Positions 1 through 11,559 of a stretch of 64,000 nt of DNA are shown piece after piece. The first letter of the stretch is position 1, and each line of letters opens with the position of its first letter. The stretch is from the NCBI GenBank assembly GCA_023653785.1, contig JAMKCH010011839.1, forward strand, positions 1-64,000, read 5' to 3'. The notes under the pieces were generated by a model. It worked only from the letters and a program-made list of their open reading frames with translations. It searched no databases and had not been told where the DNA came from. This DNA comes from Ophioderma brevispina. Lineage: Eukaryota; Echinodermata; Ophiuroidea; Amphilepidida; Ophiodermatidae. Made by a program: the position numbers and the translations under genes.

Positions 1-1455
1 CTTCAATCTACCAATGACGCTCCTTTTTTCATAATATAACATAACGCTTCAATGACCTTCTTCGTAACATCTGGTAGGCACATAGAAGTCGCATATTGAG
101 GTCCCCCATGGGTTGCAACCCCAAAATACTGCATTTAAACAATGTTAAGGTATTTCTTAATAAGGGATCATTTAGTGACCCCCTAAACTTATTTACCAGC
201 GTTAGATTACTACATCACGTTACATTATACTTCAATACTGCATTTCTAAGCTCAATACCACGGTCAGTATATCTGTTTTGTTTCATATGTACCAATATAT
301 AGTGTTTTTTCTATTTTTGACCACCCAGAAATAACCCACCTATAAAGGGAGGTGTTCAGGATTCGGGCTTTTACCTAACATATTCTATTCCTTTATAAAA
401 TTCTGTTCTAGAAAAACCACATTGCATAAACTTCCTTCCAGGTGCTGTACCTAGTCATTTTCAGCCTGGAAAAGTAGTGTTAGATGTAGAAATAATCGAA
501 TGCCTCTCCATTGAACTCCATGTTGACATCAAACTGACACCCCATAACCCCCCCTCATCGCGTTCAAGTACCCCCTCCACGGGTTGCACCCCAAAATACT
601 GTATTTTACCCTCTTACCACCTCACCAGACCTCCACAGAGAACTATACTATCAATGTGAAACTACTGCTCAGGATTGAAACAACATTACTTTCCTAACGG
701 GGTAGGTTTTATTTCAGGATTTTAGAGTATTTCTTAATATGGGGGGGGGGATGACCCCCTACAAATTACTTGCCTTTGTATAATTACATAATCAAGTACA
801 TTATACTTAAATATCCGAATATGCTAAATATTGTGGTCACTAGACGAGTCATTCTATTTATGTGTCTTCATATGTAACATATAGTATTTTTGCCCCCCCC
901 CCCCGAACTAACCCAATTGTGGGGGGGTTGCGTTCAGGAATATGGGCTTTTTACCTAACATATTAATAACTCTTAAATTTCAGATTCTATAAAAACCACA
1001 TGAGATCAAACTTTCCTTCCACACTGAAATTCATATTTTCGTACCATCTGGTATAGGCCAATAATAAGTCGCATATTGAAGTACACCCCCCCCCATGGTT
1101 TGCACCCAAAAACTGCATTGCTACCTCACCAGACCGCCACCAGACCTTCTACCATCCCTGAAAACGAATGTAGGATTGAACAAATTACTGACTCCTAATT
1201 GTGGTATTTTTGTATATTTTAAGCAATTTTCACTGTATTCATTAATAATGGGGTCATTAGGACCCCTACAACTTTACCCTCGTATCATACTACATCAAAG
1301 TAAATTATACTCTAAATACCTGAATTAGCTAAATTTCTAATCAGGATAACTTATTGTCTGAATATGTACCTAATATATGATTTTCTTAATTTTTTTGACA
1401 CCACAGAAATTAACCCCCCTATATGGAGGATGCGTTCAGGATCGGCCTTTTTAAC
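1..1455. repeat. Tandem array of about three 0.5-kb units
   Basis: Three degenerate copies of a unit of roughly 470-580 bp lie head to tail. Shared landmarks are the block reading ATGGGTTGCAACCCCAAAA near 108, 577 and 1094, the block GGGCTTTTACCTAACATATT near 364, 942 and 1440, and ACTTCCTTCCA-type blocks near 429 and 1009. Copies differ by point changes and by the lengths of their C and G runs. There is no coding potential beyond short chance ORFs. The left edge is cut by the window, so the array may be longer. Confidence 0.75.
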
Positions 1456-1459
1456 CTAT

Positions 1460-1572
1460 GTATCTAGGTATGTATGTATGTAGTATGTATGTATGTATGT
1501 ATTGTATGTATGTAGGTATGTTATCTGTAGGTATGCATGCCTGTATGTATGGATGTATGTATGTATGCTAAT
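1460..1572. repeat. TATG microsatellite
   Basis: This is an imperfect run of TATG/GTAT tetranucleotides with interruptions such as GTAGGTATGTT. It directly follows the 0.5-kb tandem array. Confidence 0.9.
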
Positions 1573-1920
1573 AGCGCCACATGGCTTTTTTCCACCCTAA
1601 CGTGCGCTGTCCATCTCCACGGCCATGTTCCTCCCATATCATCCTGGTCACCTGGAGAGAAACTAAGTCTCTCGTTCAAATTTCGAAGGACTCGCCTTGC
1701 ATACAAAAATCACTCCTAAATCAAAGAAATAGTTAAAAATAATTATTCTGTGGCATTAACTCCCCCCCCAAATAATGTTGAGGTAAAGTTGTAGGACTTG
1801 GTTTCATGATACTGACAAGTGACCATAAAAACTCTTTATTCAAAGTAAATTGAGGTTTGCCGTACGGCCATGATTTTCTTTTAACAAAACAACAGTATGG
1901 TGAACGTTGTACACTTTGGC

Positions 1921-2196
1921 TTGGTTTCTGGAAAGGGAGACTAACTTAGTCCTGGGTTACCCACGGTTAGTCCTACAAGAGTGGACCGTTTTCCTTTCAA
2001 AATACGTGAAAAGTTAAATGTAACTGTTGTGAAAATTCCTCATGGATGGGCCGAAATGGCCATCCATGAGGCATTTCTCACCTGGGGAATACAGTACATT
2101 TTCAGAGTATGTTGGAAGAAAAAAGGTCCCCTCTTGTAGGACTAACCCTGGTTTAAAACCCAAGGATTAAAGTGTGTCTCCCTTTCAAGATACCAA
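1921..2196. mobile_element. Foldback MITE, about 276 bp
   Basis: The whole segment is an imperfect palindrome. The left end TTGGTTTCTGGAAAGGGAGA pairs with the reverse complement of the right end, TTGGTATCTTGAAAGGGAGA. Inner blocks GGTTAGTCCTACAAGAG also pair, and the centre holds CCTCATGGATGG facing CCATCCATGAGG. It has no ORF. A palindromic non-autonomous DNA transposon is the simplest reading. I could not define a target-site duplication. Confidence 0.8.
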
Positions 2197-2559
2197 CCCT
2201 TTATTTTTAAAGAAAAAAGAAATTTCTGAAAATCATGTCCACCCACATTGAACTGTTTTTGCCCTTTATAAGTTTCTTGATGAATCTAATCCCTCTTTGA
2301 ATTTCAAATCTAGTCAAATGGTAATAACGTATGTATACTCTATTTCTCTCACCACTCTTATCAAACAGAAAGTGACACAAACTCGTTTGTGTTCCGCAAG
2401 TAAAACTGGGAGTTATCTCTCGTTGAAACAAAGGAGATGAAAACAAAAAAGTATTGGAAAGCCTGGGCATGGTTCTTTTATGTGATATTCGAACCACCTA
2501 CCTAGGTTGAGATTAAAAAGATAATTTTGATTGTACCATTTTTGAAAGGCTTACATTCG

Positions 2560-2712
2560 GGAGTTCCGTAACCTGACACACCTGACACAAATTTCTGCCA
2601 AACTTATGAATTCGGAAAACCTTCGCGATAAAAGCAAATGTTTATTCCGTAAGGTTTCCGAATTCATAAGGTAAGAAATGTTGTGTCAGATGGTACAGGT
2701 TACGCGAAACTC
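2560..2712. mobile_element. Palindromic MITE, about 153 bp
   Basis: Arms of about 60 bp are inverted copies. The inner arm TTATGAATTCGGAAAACCTT faces AAGGTTTCCGAATTCATAA across a spacer of about 28 bp, and the outer arm GAGTTCCGTAACCTG matches the reverse complement of the right edge. No coding content is visible. Confidence 0.8.
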
Positions 2713-3947
2713 TTTAATTCGTCCCCCGGGGATTGGGTGGTTTAAAGCGGACTATCTAGATACTACAAGGCCCTCGAGTCGAATCCGTCTGGGGGTACAT
2801 GTTTGTGTTGTTTATTTTTTCTCAAGGATTACGTGTATACTCTGGCGAAAGATAAAAACAACTACATTAAGACATGATATTAGGGTGCGTAAAATACCGG
2901 ATTTGACCCAAGATCAAATGGTACGCATGCTCAAGAGAAGAAATCGCTCGCTGCGACTGGAAGTATATAATGGGCTTTAGGAATAATAACCTACCTATTG
3001 CTTGCCTCTTATTTCGAGTATGAGCTGTGTCTGTTTCAGGCTGCACTTCTGTTGCCATACATGCATTTAGAAGTAAAAACAAAACAGATACGACAACCCC
3101 TCCATACTTCCAGGATTCAGATTTTGAGTTGTACAGGCTGCGTTGTAAAGCAGAACCTTTCATTCTGCAGGGTTCACACCGCATCAAGTTTGAGATGTTT
3201 TAATAGCTAAAAGCAAGATTAAAAAGGATAAAATAAGACAGGTGATTAATCACAATCTGGTAACTATTTAAAATAGTTACCCATATACACAACAAAATTG
3301 ACTTGTTCACTATTTTTACAGTTTTTACCCCATAACTCCGAAACTATAAGCCATAGATATTGTAAACTATACCTTTTTGGAATCCTTGTAACCAGACAAA
3401 CAACATGGTGTACTTTTCAACACAATCGGAACATTTTAAAATTTTGACCCCTGTACAGTATAAATTTGAAACCCAAGCTGGGGTCCATTAAGGGGGGTTG
3501 GCAAGTGCTTCCATCAATTTTATGGATTATCAATGCCTAAAGTACTTGTGTGCAAAAAATTACAATTTTATCCGGAAGCGCACACTCTTTCACTACAGTC
3601 CCCTGCTACCAGTCTCGATTTCCATGGCACTTATCCATTCTTTGATTGACTCCAAACAAATTACTCCATAGCGTGTCTTAGACTTTACGACAATCTATTC
3701 AATTGAATCTTGTATGACTTTTTTACATATTCGATACAAAAAAAGTTCATGTAAAACGGGTTCAAGCATTTTATTCTGTTGAACAAAGTTGAGCATTTCA
3801 GCTGTTAATACGGCTTTTTAGTTTACATCTCAACACATCTCCTCCAAATGAATTCATCATACCATTGACAATATGCGTTTACTGACAGGAATAACAAATC
3901 AGTCTATAACACCTCTGTGATGGCATGGGATTAACACCTTGGCCAGT
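2713..3947. other. Gene-free stretch
   Basis: I see only short chance ORFs and a perfect small palindrome, TAACTATTTAAAATAGTTA, near 3261. No repeat family or exon could be supported. Confidence 0.5.
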
Positions 3948-4155
3948 TACTTATACACCGTATTCAATAGCCAACCATGTTGGTGGACAAGATTCATACA
4001 TTCCAGGACTACAATACATTCACCTGTCAATGATCCCTGTGCAATCGCTAAACATGGATCGATTGACAGCTTAATGTATTGTAGTCCTGTAATGTATGCA
4101 TCTTGTCCACCAACATGTCTGGTGGCTGACGTCATATTGAATACGGTCTATACCT
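3948..4155. mobile_element. Foldback MITE, about 208 bp
   Basis: The left arm CATGTTGGTGGACAAGAT and the following ATACATT-CAGGACTACAATACATT block recur as the reverse complement in the right arm. The outermost ACCGTATTCAATA blocks also pair. The loop between the arms is short, near 4050. Two short ORFs on opposite strands are simply the two faces of the palindrome. Confidence 0.82.
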
Positions 4156-4359
4156 TATTGTGTTACGTTTATGTTTGTGTTGAAACGCTGAAAAGCTTGA
4201 ATTGGTAACGTATCTGTTACAAGTTCTACTGAAGCCTAGTTCAAGAACACGAATAAATTCCTCAAGTTTCTTCACAAATGCACGTGAATGAGAAAGGGTA
4301 TACTGGATTTGTGCGTTTATTGACTTATGCATTTGTTGCAGATGTAGACTGTAAGAGTG

Positions 4360-4690
4360 CTGGGATTTTCAAGGGGAAATACAGCTTGGTTTATTTTAAC
4401 AATCAATAAATTATCCCGGCGATTATCTCGGCACAACAGGTCAAGCAAGAAAAAAAGTGAATATTGAGCGAATAGGTAAAAAATATGATGATATTTTTTT
4501 TTTTCAATGGGAACCACGCTTGAGTTAATTTAGATATTTTATCAATTACCTTGGCACAACAGTCTCCATGAAAGAGGAAGTAAATTCTTATTGAATGGTG
4601 TGGTACCAGAAAAGTGAATTTATTGCTATTCAAGCATATATGTTGTGGAATGTAAGGTATTGTAGAACTTTGCAAGGGGAAACCCCATTA
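4360..4690. repeat. Degenerate tandem duplication, about 150-bp unit
   Basis: TTTCAAGGGGAAATACAGCTTG near 4366, TTTCAATGGGAACCACGCTTG near 4502 and a partial TTGCAAGGGGAAACC near 4670 start successive copies. Each of the first two is followed by a TCGGCACAACAG or TTGGCACAACAG block. The unit is only about two copies deep. Confidence 0.5.
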
Positions 4691-4730
4691 ATACAATGCA
4701 TTAGCGGTACTGCAATACAATTTGCATTCT

Positions 4731-5152
4731 TTAAGGGCCATTCTTCGGTCACGTTTGTGACCTAAAAATGCTAAATTTTGAGTTTCAACCCAATGCTGTT
4801 TTCCCAATATAACTAATCTTTTATTACTTTTGCTATAATGAATAACCTTTAGTCCAAACCTAACCAAAAAATAATATTTCCATTTTCGCCAAATTGGTCA
4901 TTTTGTCATGAGAGGCAAATAGAGTTCGGTCACGTTTGTGACCTCAGACAAAAAGGGGTTTTTAGAATTCAAACTTCAACTGTAAAATTCTGTGATTATT
5001 TAAGTACTCATTTAATTACTTGTCTATTTCCTATAAATATATAATTTTGTCCACGCAAAACTTTTGGCAGTATTTCAAACAAAAATTAATCGGTATTCAA
5101 TATTAACTTCATTTTTATCAAAAAGGTTTACTTTTTGAAGAATGGCCCTTAA
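4731..5152. mobile_element. TTAA-flanked MITE (piggyBac-like ends)
   Basis: TTAAGGGCCATTCTTC at the left is matched by GAAGAATGGCCCTTAA at the right. This gives a 12-bp perfect terminal inverted repeat flanked by TTAA, the target signature of piggyBac-class transposition. The 420-bp AT-rich interior has no ORF but carries two copies of GGTCACGTTTGTGACC (4747 and 4928), itself an imperfect inverted repeat. Assignment to piggyBac rests on the TTAA and end structure only. Confidence 0.7.
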
Positions 5153-5248
5153 CTGGATTGGCGTTCAGTTGCAACAAAATGTGTTCGATAAATCAACAAT
5201 GCTGCAACTCACTGAATTTTTAATGAACCTTAAATTCAAACTACATTA

Positions 5249-6686
5249 TTAAAGGTCCATGTCCCGATCGCTAATAGCCTCGTCCCCAGGGACCCAAGAT
5301 TTTACCGGAAGTGGTTAAAAATGTTGGTATCAGAAGAAAGCTACTATTTTTCTCATTTACCCTGTGAAATCTTAGGGCTTAAGGATGTTTGTTTTGGATG
5401 TTATGAGCGAAAATATGCCCCATTTTGGTCGACCAATATTACTTTTACACATAATATTTAGCGACAAAACATGTCGCGCAAAAAAACAAATCCTGGGGCT
5501 ACATGTACTAAAGTGTTAAAGTCATTTTTTTCCAAATTCAAAATGCCCATTTTGTCTCTATATTGCTAGTGTTAGGTCATATCAATAATTACCGTTCTTT
5601 ATGAAACACAAACAGTAGCACTTTAAAGCGGTCTTGACGATGCCATTTACGACTGTTTTGTTTACAAATGGACTTTTATTAGTAAACAATGCATAAAAAT
5701 CGTCATTTCTGACAAATGACGATTACTTACAGGCGTCTTTACTTTTCCAATACAACGGTGCAAAATATGGAGAAATAGGGGGCCATTGCAAAATGATTAT
5801 ATAAAATGATTATATATATATAAATATATATCACTATATCCTACCTTTGGGAGACACTGATCTTTGTTATGTACTCATGAATACGTTAGGGAGACAATTA
5901 AATGTATCACGAAAAAGTTAGGAATATCCTATTATCATGTGGTTTTTGGGCTCTGCATTACAGAAAATAACCAGTTTTATATACACATAGCGGTTTTTTT
6001 AAATTAGTGCTAAGATAGTGTTTTGAGTCAGTAAAACTACAAAATGTCAATGTTCCTCATATATATGTATATCCAGCATTTTCATATTTTCCTCAACCTC
6101 GCAATGGGAATGTTTGTCTGACCAGTGGAAGTCCTGTGTAACCAAATTTATAGGAATCGGATGTTTAATAAGGAACATCGAATGGGGTAGTAACCACCCC
6201 TCACCCTTAGGGCGTGTTGTTGCAAAAATTGGAACCATTAGAACCATTATTACTCATTTTAGACAAAAAAAACAAAAAATAGCAGTCATTGGTAGATCGT
6301 TAGGTTAGATGTTTCTAAACATTTGGTAGGAGCATTGAAGCTGCATCATGTAGGAATGGATGTATTTTATATCTGTGCTGTGTTTTTAATGGAGAAGTTT
6401 TAATCTTGATTGAATGACCCAAAACACCATGATCTATAACGTTTCGCACCGATATTTCAATCCGTTTTGATATGAGAGCTAAACACGTGATTTTGTAAGC
6501 CCCATAGAGTACTCTCATTATTGGTTGACCATAAAGGGGCACATTTCCGTCCATAACATCCAACAAATATCCTTAAGCCCTAAGATGTCACAGGGTAAAT
6601 GAAAAAAGGTAGCTTTCTAGATACACGATGAAACCACGTGGGTTGTGGAGACGAGGTATTAGCCATCGATCGTGGAAGCTTTAAAA
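5249..6686. mobile_element. 1.4-kb non-autonomous element with long inverted arms
   Basis: About 250 bp at the left is repeated inverted at the right. Shared blocks are CGATCGCTAATA-CCTCGTC, TTTACCCTGTGA-ATCTTAGGGCTTAAGGAT and TTGGATGTTATG. The arms diverge by point changes and indels. The interior is AT-rich, has no transposase-like ORF, and includes a TATATA microsatellite near 5812. Related copies lie near 46008 and 58614, so this is a dispersed family. Confidence 0.8.
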
Positions 6687-9235
6687 TACATAATACCGCA
6701 TAAAAAATACAATCAAAACCCATCCTTATTGAAAACCATTAAAAATAAACCAAATGCAATATTGTCATTGATGGAAGATGCATTTTAACAATGCCAATTT
6801 GAGTTCTCCATTAAGCTGGCTACCGTGTTATCATTTCTGTCAGGGGTCCATCAAACAATACGTCGATTCAAATACGATGATCCAAAAGGGTGACTTATAG
6901 GGAAGTCACCCCAACCGAACATACTGTTTCCGTGTGGTGTTGTACTTTGGGTGGTACGGTAGAAAGTGAATGCAGAATACCAAATGCGGTGAATAGAGTA
7001 TTGTTGAATTATCGACCAAGCATATCACATCCAGGGAAGGCAAATGGTGTTGGGATCTTGCGGGGAATCCCCCAATGATTGGTGTTGACCTTGAAAACAA
7101 TAAGCTTTGGGACCCATAACTTTCAAAGTTAAAATTTGTTATCGCCTTTGGCTTTTTGCAAACATATGGAAAAAAACAAAACAAAGATACCTACACAGAA
7201 ACGGTACTTTCTTGTTATTACTAAACTTAGTGTTCTCAAACACTTTGTAAGTAGCACCTTGTATAATCCAAAACTATTAGCTCTGATTTGACACCAAAAC
7301 CAATGTTCTGTTAAATTTCTGTTCAAAATTATATCATTAAGCAAATAAAATCAATGGATTAGATACTTTACTGAATCTGATACATTTCCCTTTATTAGTG
7401 CTTAATTAATTAGTGAATCAGGATGAAGTAACGGGGAACATGGTATTGAAAGTTGATCTGCAGCAAGCTTGACTGTAATATTCCTTTTGTACATTTTTCT
7501 CTCTTCAATGTTTAATGATAAGGAAATCATAAAATTGTATTTACTCAAAAAATAACTAGTTATAAATAATAAATATTTTATCAATGCCTAATTTATCATG
7601 GTGTATCATGATGGATTTATTGTTGAGATGTAAACTGGGAGCCTTAAAAGATCCGTATTCATTTTAATGAAAGAATTTTAGCTTTTAAAAACATTTTTAT
7701 TATTAAAAATAAGTTCCCATTCATACTTAATTGTTTTAATGGATACTATTGCACACTTAATGCTAAATTTTAACCTTGGAATTACAAGATTCTAACTGCC
7801 ATTTTGGTATTTTGAGATATTGGCCTTTTCTAGAAAAAAGGGAATTTTACTGAAAATAATCAATTTGAGATGTCAAAGAAAGCATGAAATATAGCAAATT
7901 ATAATTTGATTTAAATTCATTTTACAGCTTGTAGTATTGAAATCTTACAACATCATTATCTGCAAAAATTGCAAAATGTCAGTTAGAACCTTGTTATAGC
8001 TTAAAATATTGAACACTTTTAATTTGTATTAATTTACATTTTTGAAATTTAGAAGATTGTTCATCCATATCATTTTGATCGAAGATAGAATGCGACATTT
8101 CTCTTAACACAAAATGACCTCAACTGCAGATGTGTCAGAATACAAACATGTGTTTAAGAGTTTCGTTTATGTCTTTTCTAAGAATTAACTTCATTAGTTC
8201 GCTAAATAAACTGTTTATGTAGGTTGAAGTGATAATTACAACCTTTAAATACCATTACAATTTGTGTGTATTTTAAGCGTATAATTTGTAGTTGTTGCTC
8301 ATCGTGTCAAAAAATGTATCTGTTGCCAGTACCCTTTACACATGACATAACTTTTTTGTCAGATGTCAAGGCGGTGTTTTATATTTGACATGCCCTGTAC
8401 AATTTTCTGAAGAGATTAGGCTTGTTTTATTTTCTGAAAATGTATATTTTTGCTATAATTTAAGTTACGAAGTTCAAATGGTGCGAGACGTTTGAAATTT
8501 AGAGACGAAACGATAATATGCCTCTAATTTGAGAGCATTATGAACCGCTACCCCATGGCCAAATACAATGGCCAAATATAAATAAACTGAAATCACAATC
8601 AAAAACACAGTAGGTTTTATTCGCAGGACATTTTGTGCACTAGCTTTGCAACAAAAAGCAGCAAGTAAAATTGCGTCATCACCCTGGAAGATGGCAGTCT
8701 GGAAACATGACCTCAGATGACCTTTGACCTTGGTCCATGGGACCTTGACACCCTCCACAAATGAAAGAACCCCTATTGAACCTAAACCACTTGGGGCTAA
8801 GGTGCAATAGGGGTTTCGGACTTCAACTTTCGTCGATACCTGAAAACGAAAACAACCTAAACTGGAACCACACATAATAGATACATACATACATAAGGGG
8901 AACCTCAACCAAAACCTAACCTAATTGGAACACACACACACATACGGCACATGCGCGCTATCGCAATATCGCCCCTACTGCTTTTCAGCCCAGGGGATAA
9001 AAAGAGATCCACAAGTTTAATTGAACTGACAATATAAAGTACACCCATTCTAAATAATAAGTATAATGAAAAAAAATTGAAATTTAAATCTGAGACTGAA
9101 ATTTTCAAACACGGATTATACATTTTATGAGCCTCTACCAAACTTCCGAAGACTCTCATGTCTCTGCCACACCAATGCTAGCGCATGTGAATGTTTATTG
9201 TCCGGTATGGAAGCAATTGATGTCAGTATGTATTG
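6687..9235. other. AT-rich gene-free stretch
   Basis: The sequence is AT-rich, especially 7400-8450, with no recognisable exon, RNA or mobile element. A 144-residue minus-strand ORF at 8474-8908 has no recognisable domain. A short CATA run lies near 8880 and a CACACA run near 8931. Confidence 0.5.
8718..8730. promoter_or_regulatory. Perfect DR1-type motif (nuclear receptor half-sites)
   Basis: TGACCTTTGACCT is the reverse complement of AGGTCAAAGGTCA, the ideal direct repeat with one-base spacing bound by RXR/HNF4-type receptors. A third half-site (TGACCT) lies about ten bases upstream. No promoter or gene is visible nearby, so function is unproven and the motif could belong to a dispersed repeat. 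Confidence 0.2.
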
Positions 9236-9320
9236 CGACAACGCGTTGCTTTCGAAAACAACGCGTTGCTCCGAGAAACAACGGTTTCTCAGGAAGAAAC
9301 GCGTTGCGAAAGCTTATTTC
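9236..9320. repeat. Cluster of AACGCGTTG motifs
   Basis: ACAACGCGTTGCT occurs twice in tandem and GAAACGCGTTGC once more within 80 bp. Between them lies a small hairpin, GAGAAACAACGGTTTCTC. AACGCGTT is self-complementary. This is a local low-complexity cluster of unknown role. Confidence 0.4.
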
Positions 9321-10178
9321 TGTTGGCTGGCTAAGCAATGCGCTTGCTTGGGAAAAGCATGAATGAAGTCTAAGATAGACTTGCTTGGATGGATTTTTCA
9401 TTGGTTCCAATTGATGGTAATAAAAAAGGGAAAAATATTCGAAATATAAAAAAATAATCTGATACGGCTATATAGAATCCCAGTGCATACAAATCCAAAG
9501 TGCCATACAAGAAAACACAAACGCCAGCGAAACTATGCAACACATATTATACACAATATCATCAGATCGTTCCAAAATATTTGGGGATCACATGGACAGG
9601 CCTTGTATAAACTGATTTTCAAAAGTCGGAAGACTTTTACATTTGCCTCAAGAGCTGAAGTAGATTGTGACCTGCATTCACAAATCTTCTTCAGGAACTA
9701 AGAGATATTCCACCTGACAAACACTTCACCTACTCAGGCGAACAGATTTTTTGTGTACAAACTGGTCTGTGCTGTCTCGTACGGTCGCTGCACCCGAGTC
9801 CAGGTAGTCACCCGAGTTACAAGGGTTCTGGCGGTGACCCAATATGAGAACCAGAATCGAATGAAATGGTACCCAATATGAGACCAGAAAGTAATGGATA
9901 CCCATCCAGACCATACCTTTTCAAATAGACACGCTATCCTAGACCCTAGGCCAGCAAACACAATTACCATTGGATTTTAATCCTAAGATTGTAAGATAAC
10001 TACATTGAGCTATTTGACTTATTATTTCTGTTTTTGAGCATGATACAACACAAAATCCTTTAAAAGAAAATTTAGACATACTCCTGCTGAATTTTAATAC
10101 TCTACCTAAACTGAGAAGTAAAAATAATATACACAAAAAAAAGAAAAACGTAAAAAAAATAAAAAAAATAAAATCTTG

Positions 10179-10213
<35 letters not shown>

Positions 10214-10854
10214 AAAATTCTTTTAAGATTTGGATATTTTTTTTTAAGTAGTCTTGCGAACAACTCTGCAACTCTCATTTTCTGAAACGCAAGTTAACTC
10301 GAGATACAGCCCAAGATAAACGTGAATTTTCTATCAAAGTCTATGGGAGGATATTACGGGTTTACCGGCGGCCCCGGAAAGTGTGTGTCTGTGTCACAGA
10401 CTGCGAAAGATATTATCTCAAATTAGTACTGAAGCGAGAGATAACGTTTTAGCATTCCGTCATAGCGAATGCCATGCAAATGAAACTAAATCCAAATATC
10501 TCCGGAAAACGAGTGTTTCTATGGAGATTTTTGAATCCGAGGGTCCGTTACTATGTTTTTGTTTTATGTCTCGTACTTGGGTTCTGAACCTCGAGAACCG
10601 AGCGAGAACTTGAACGTTTTTGTCGGTACGTCGGTGGCTCGCAAACACGGAAAAGTTTACAACACTTCGCTACGCATGCCCGCATCCCTTTTTCCCACCA
10701 TCCTTTCGGTATTATTCCAGTCTTGAGAATTTTCAACGCTGGTTTCAATTTCCGATACGACGGACGCAACGTTTTTTTTAAATTTTAGAAACAGGATATA
10801 CTACCGGACCGCCGTAGGAAGATATTTTGTAAATAGACGCATGCGTATCATGAT
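9321..10854. other. Gene-free stretch with an A-run/T-run pair
   Basis: Near 9837-9890 an ACCCAATATGAGA-CCAGA block is duplicated. At 10134-10172 an A-rich run faces a T run of about 30 at 10181-10209, which could form a long A/T hairpin. The GC-richer part at 10270-10850 contains several overlapping ORFs of 60-75 residues on both strands, none recognisable. Confidence 0.45.
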
Positions 10855-11312
10855 GTAGGGTGCACCCGGGGACACTCCCACTTTGGAGTTATGTCTGTAA
10901 AGGCTGTTACGACCCCCCGCCCCCCTTTCCAGGCACTGTCACCCAAAGACCCCATAGTTTTTTGAAAATCTCACAACCCAATGACCCTATTTTTTTTGAA
11001 AAATTTACCACTTTCACCCAAAACCCCCTATTGGTTGGGGGAAATTTTGAAAATTTTTACCAAAAGACCTATATTTTTATTATTTTTTTTTTTTGCAAAT
11101 TTTACCTAAAGACCCCATTTTTTGGTTAAATTTTGAAATTTGTCACCTAAAAAACCTCAATTTGGGGGCAATTTGCGGTCTCCACTCACCAGTCCCTCTG
11201 TCACCGATGCCCCCTGGGTTTGAAGCCGGCGAGCCAAAACACCCATATATCCATTTCATATGTGAGTGCCCTCACCCCCCCGCCCCCCCCCCCGGGAGGG
11301 TGCGCGCCTAAA
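10855..11312. mobile_element. Minisatellite bounded by inverted GC-rich ends
   Basis: About six degenerate copies of a 38-45 bp unit (ACCCAAAGACCCCATTTTTTG followed by AAATTTTGAAAATTT-AC) fill 10945-11190. The flanks, GGTGCACCCGGGGACACTCC on the left and the C-rich end around 11268-11308 on the right, are roughly reverse complements. The layout matches the segment at 36670-37165 and suggests a non-autonomous element carrying an internal minisatellite. Confidence 0.5.
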
Positions 11313-11559
11313 TAACACCCGGTGTCTCTGCAATGACCTTGCCGTACAGCAGGAGTATCTGCCGAAACAACCCCGGTTTTTCGGCAAGTATTCATGCCGA
11401 AACATGCGGCTACGACCTCACGGTTTACTTTTGCCGAAACGATGGGTTAGGCCCCAGTAGTTCGCACAGAGGGATTCTTATTGCACGCGGCGGTTGTTGG
11501 TGTAACTAAAGTTGTCTTTTGTAAATTGGCTGTACGGATAGGACCGAGATTGTCCAAAA

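Noticed and set aside
2678..2980. 100-residue plus ORF containing MVRMLKRRNRSLRLE
   Set aside because: Begins inside a palindromic MITE and has no recognisable domain. The basic/leucine-rich stretch alone is not evidence.
8474..8908. 144-residue minus-strand ORF
   Set aside because: No recognisable domain, and no convincing splice or promoter context. It spans a DR1-like repeat motif; kept only as a note.
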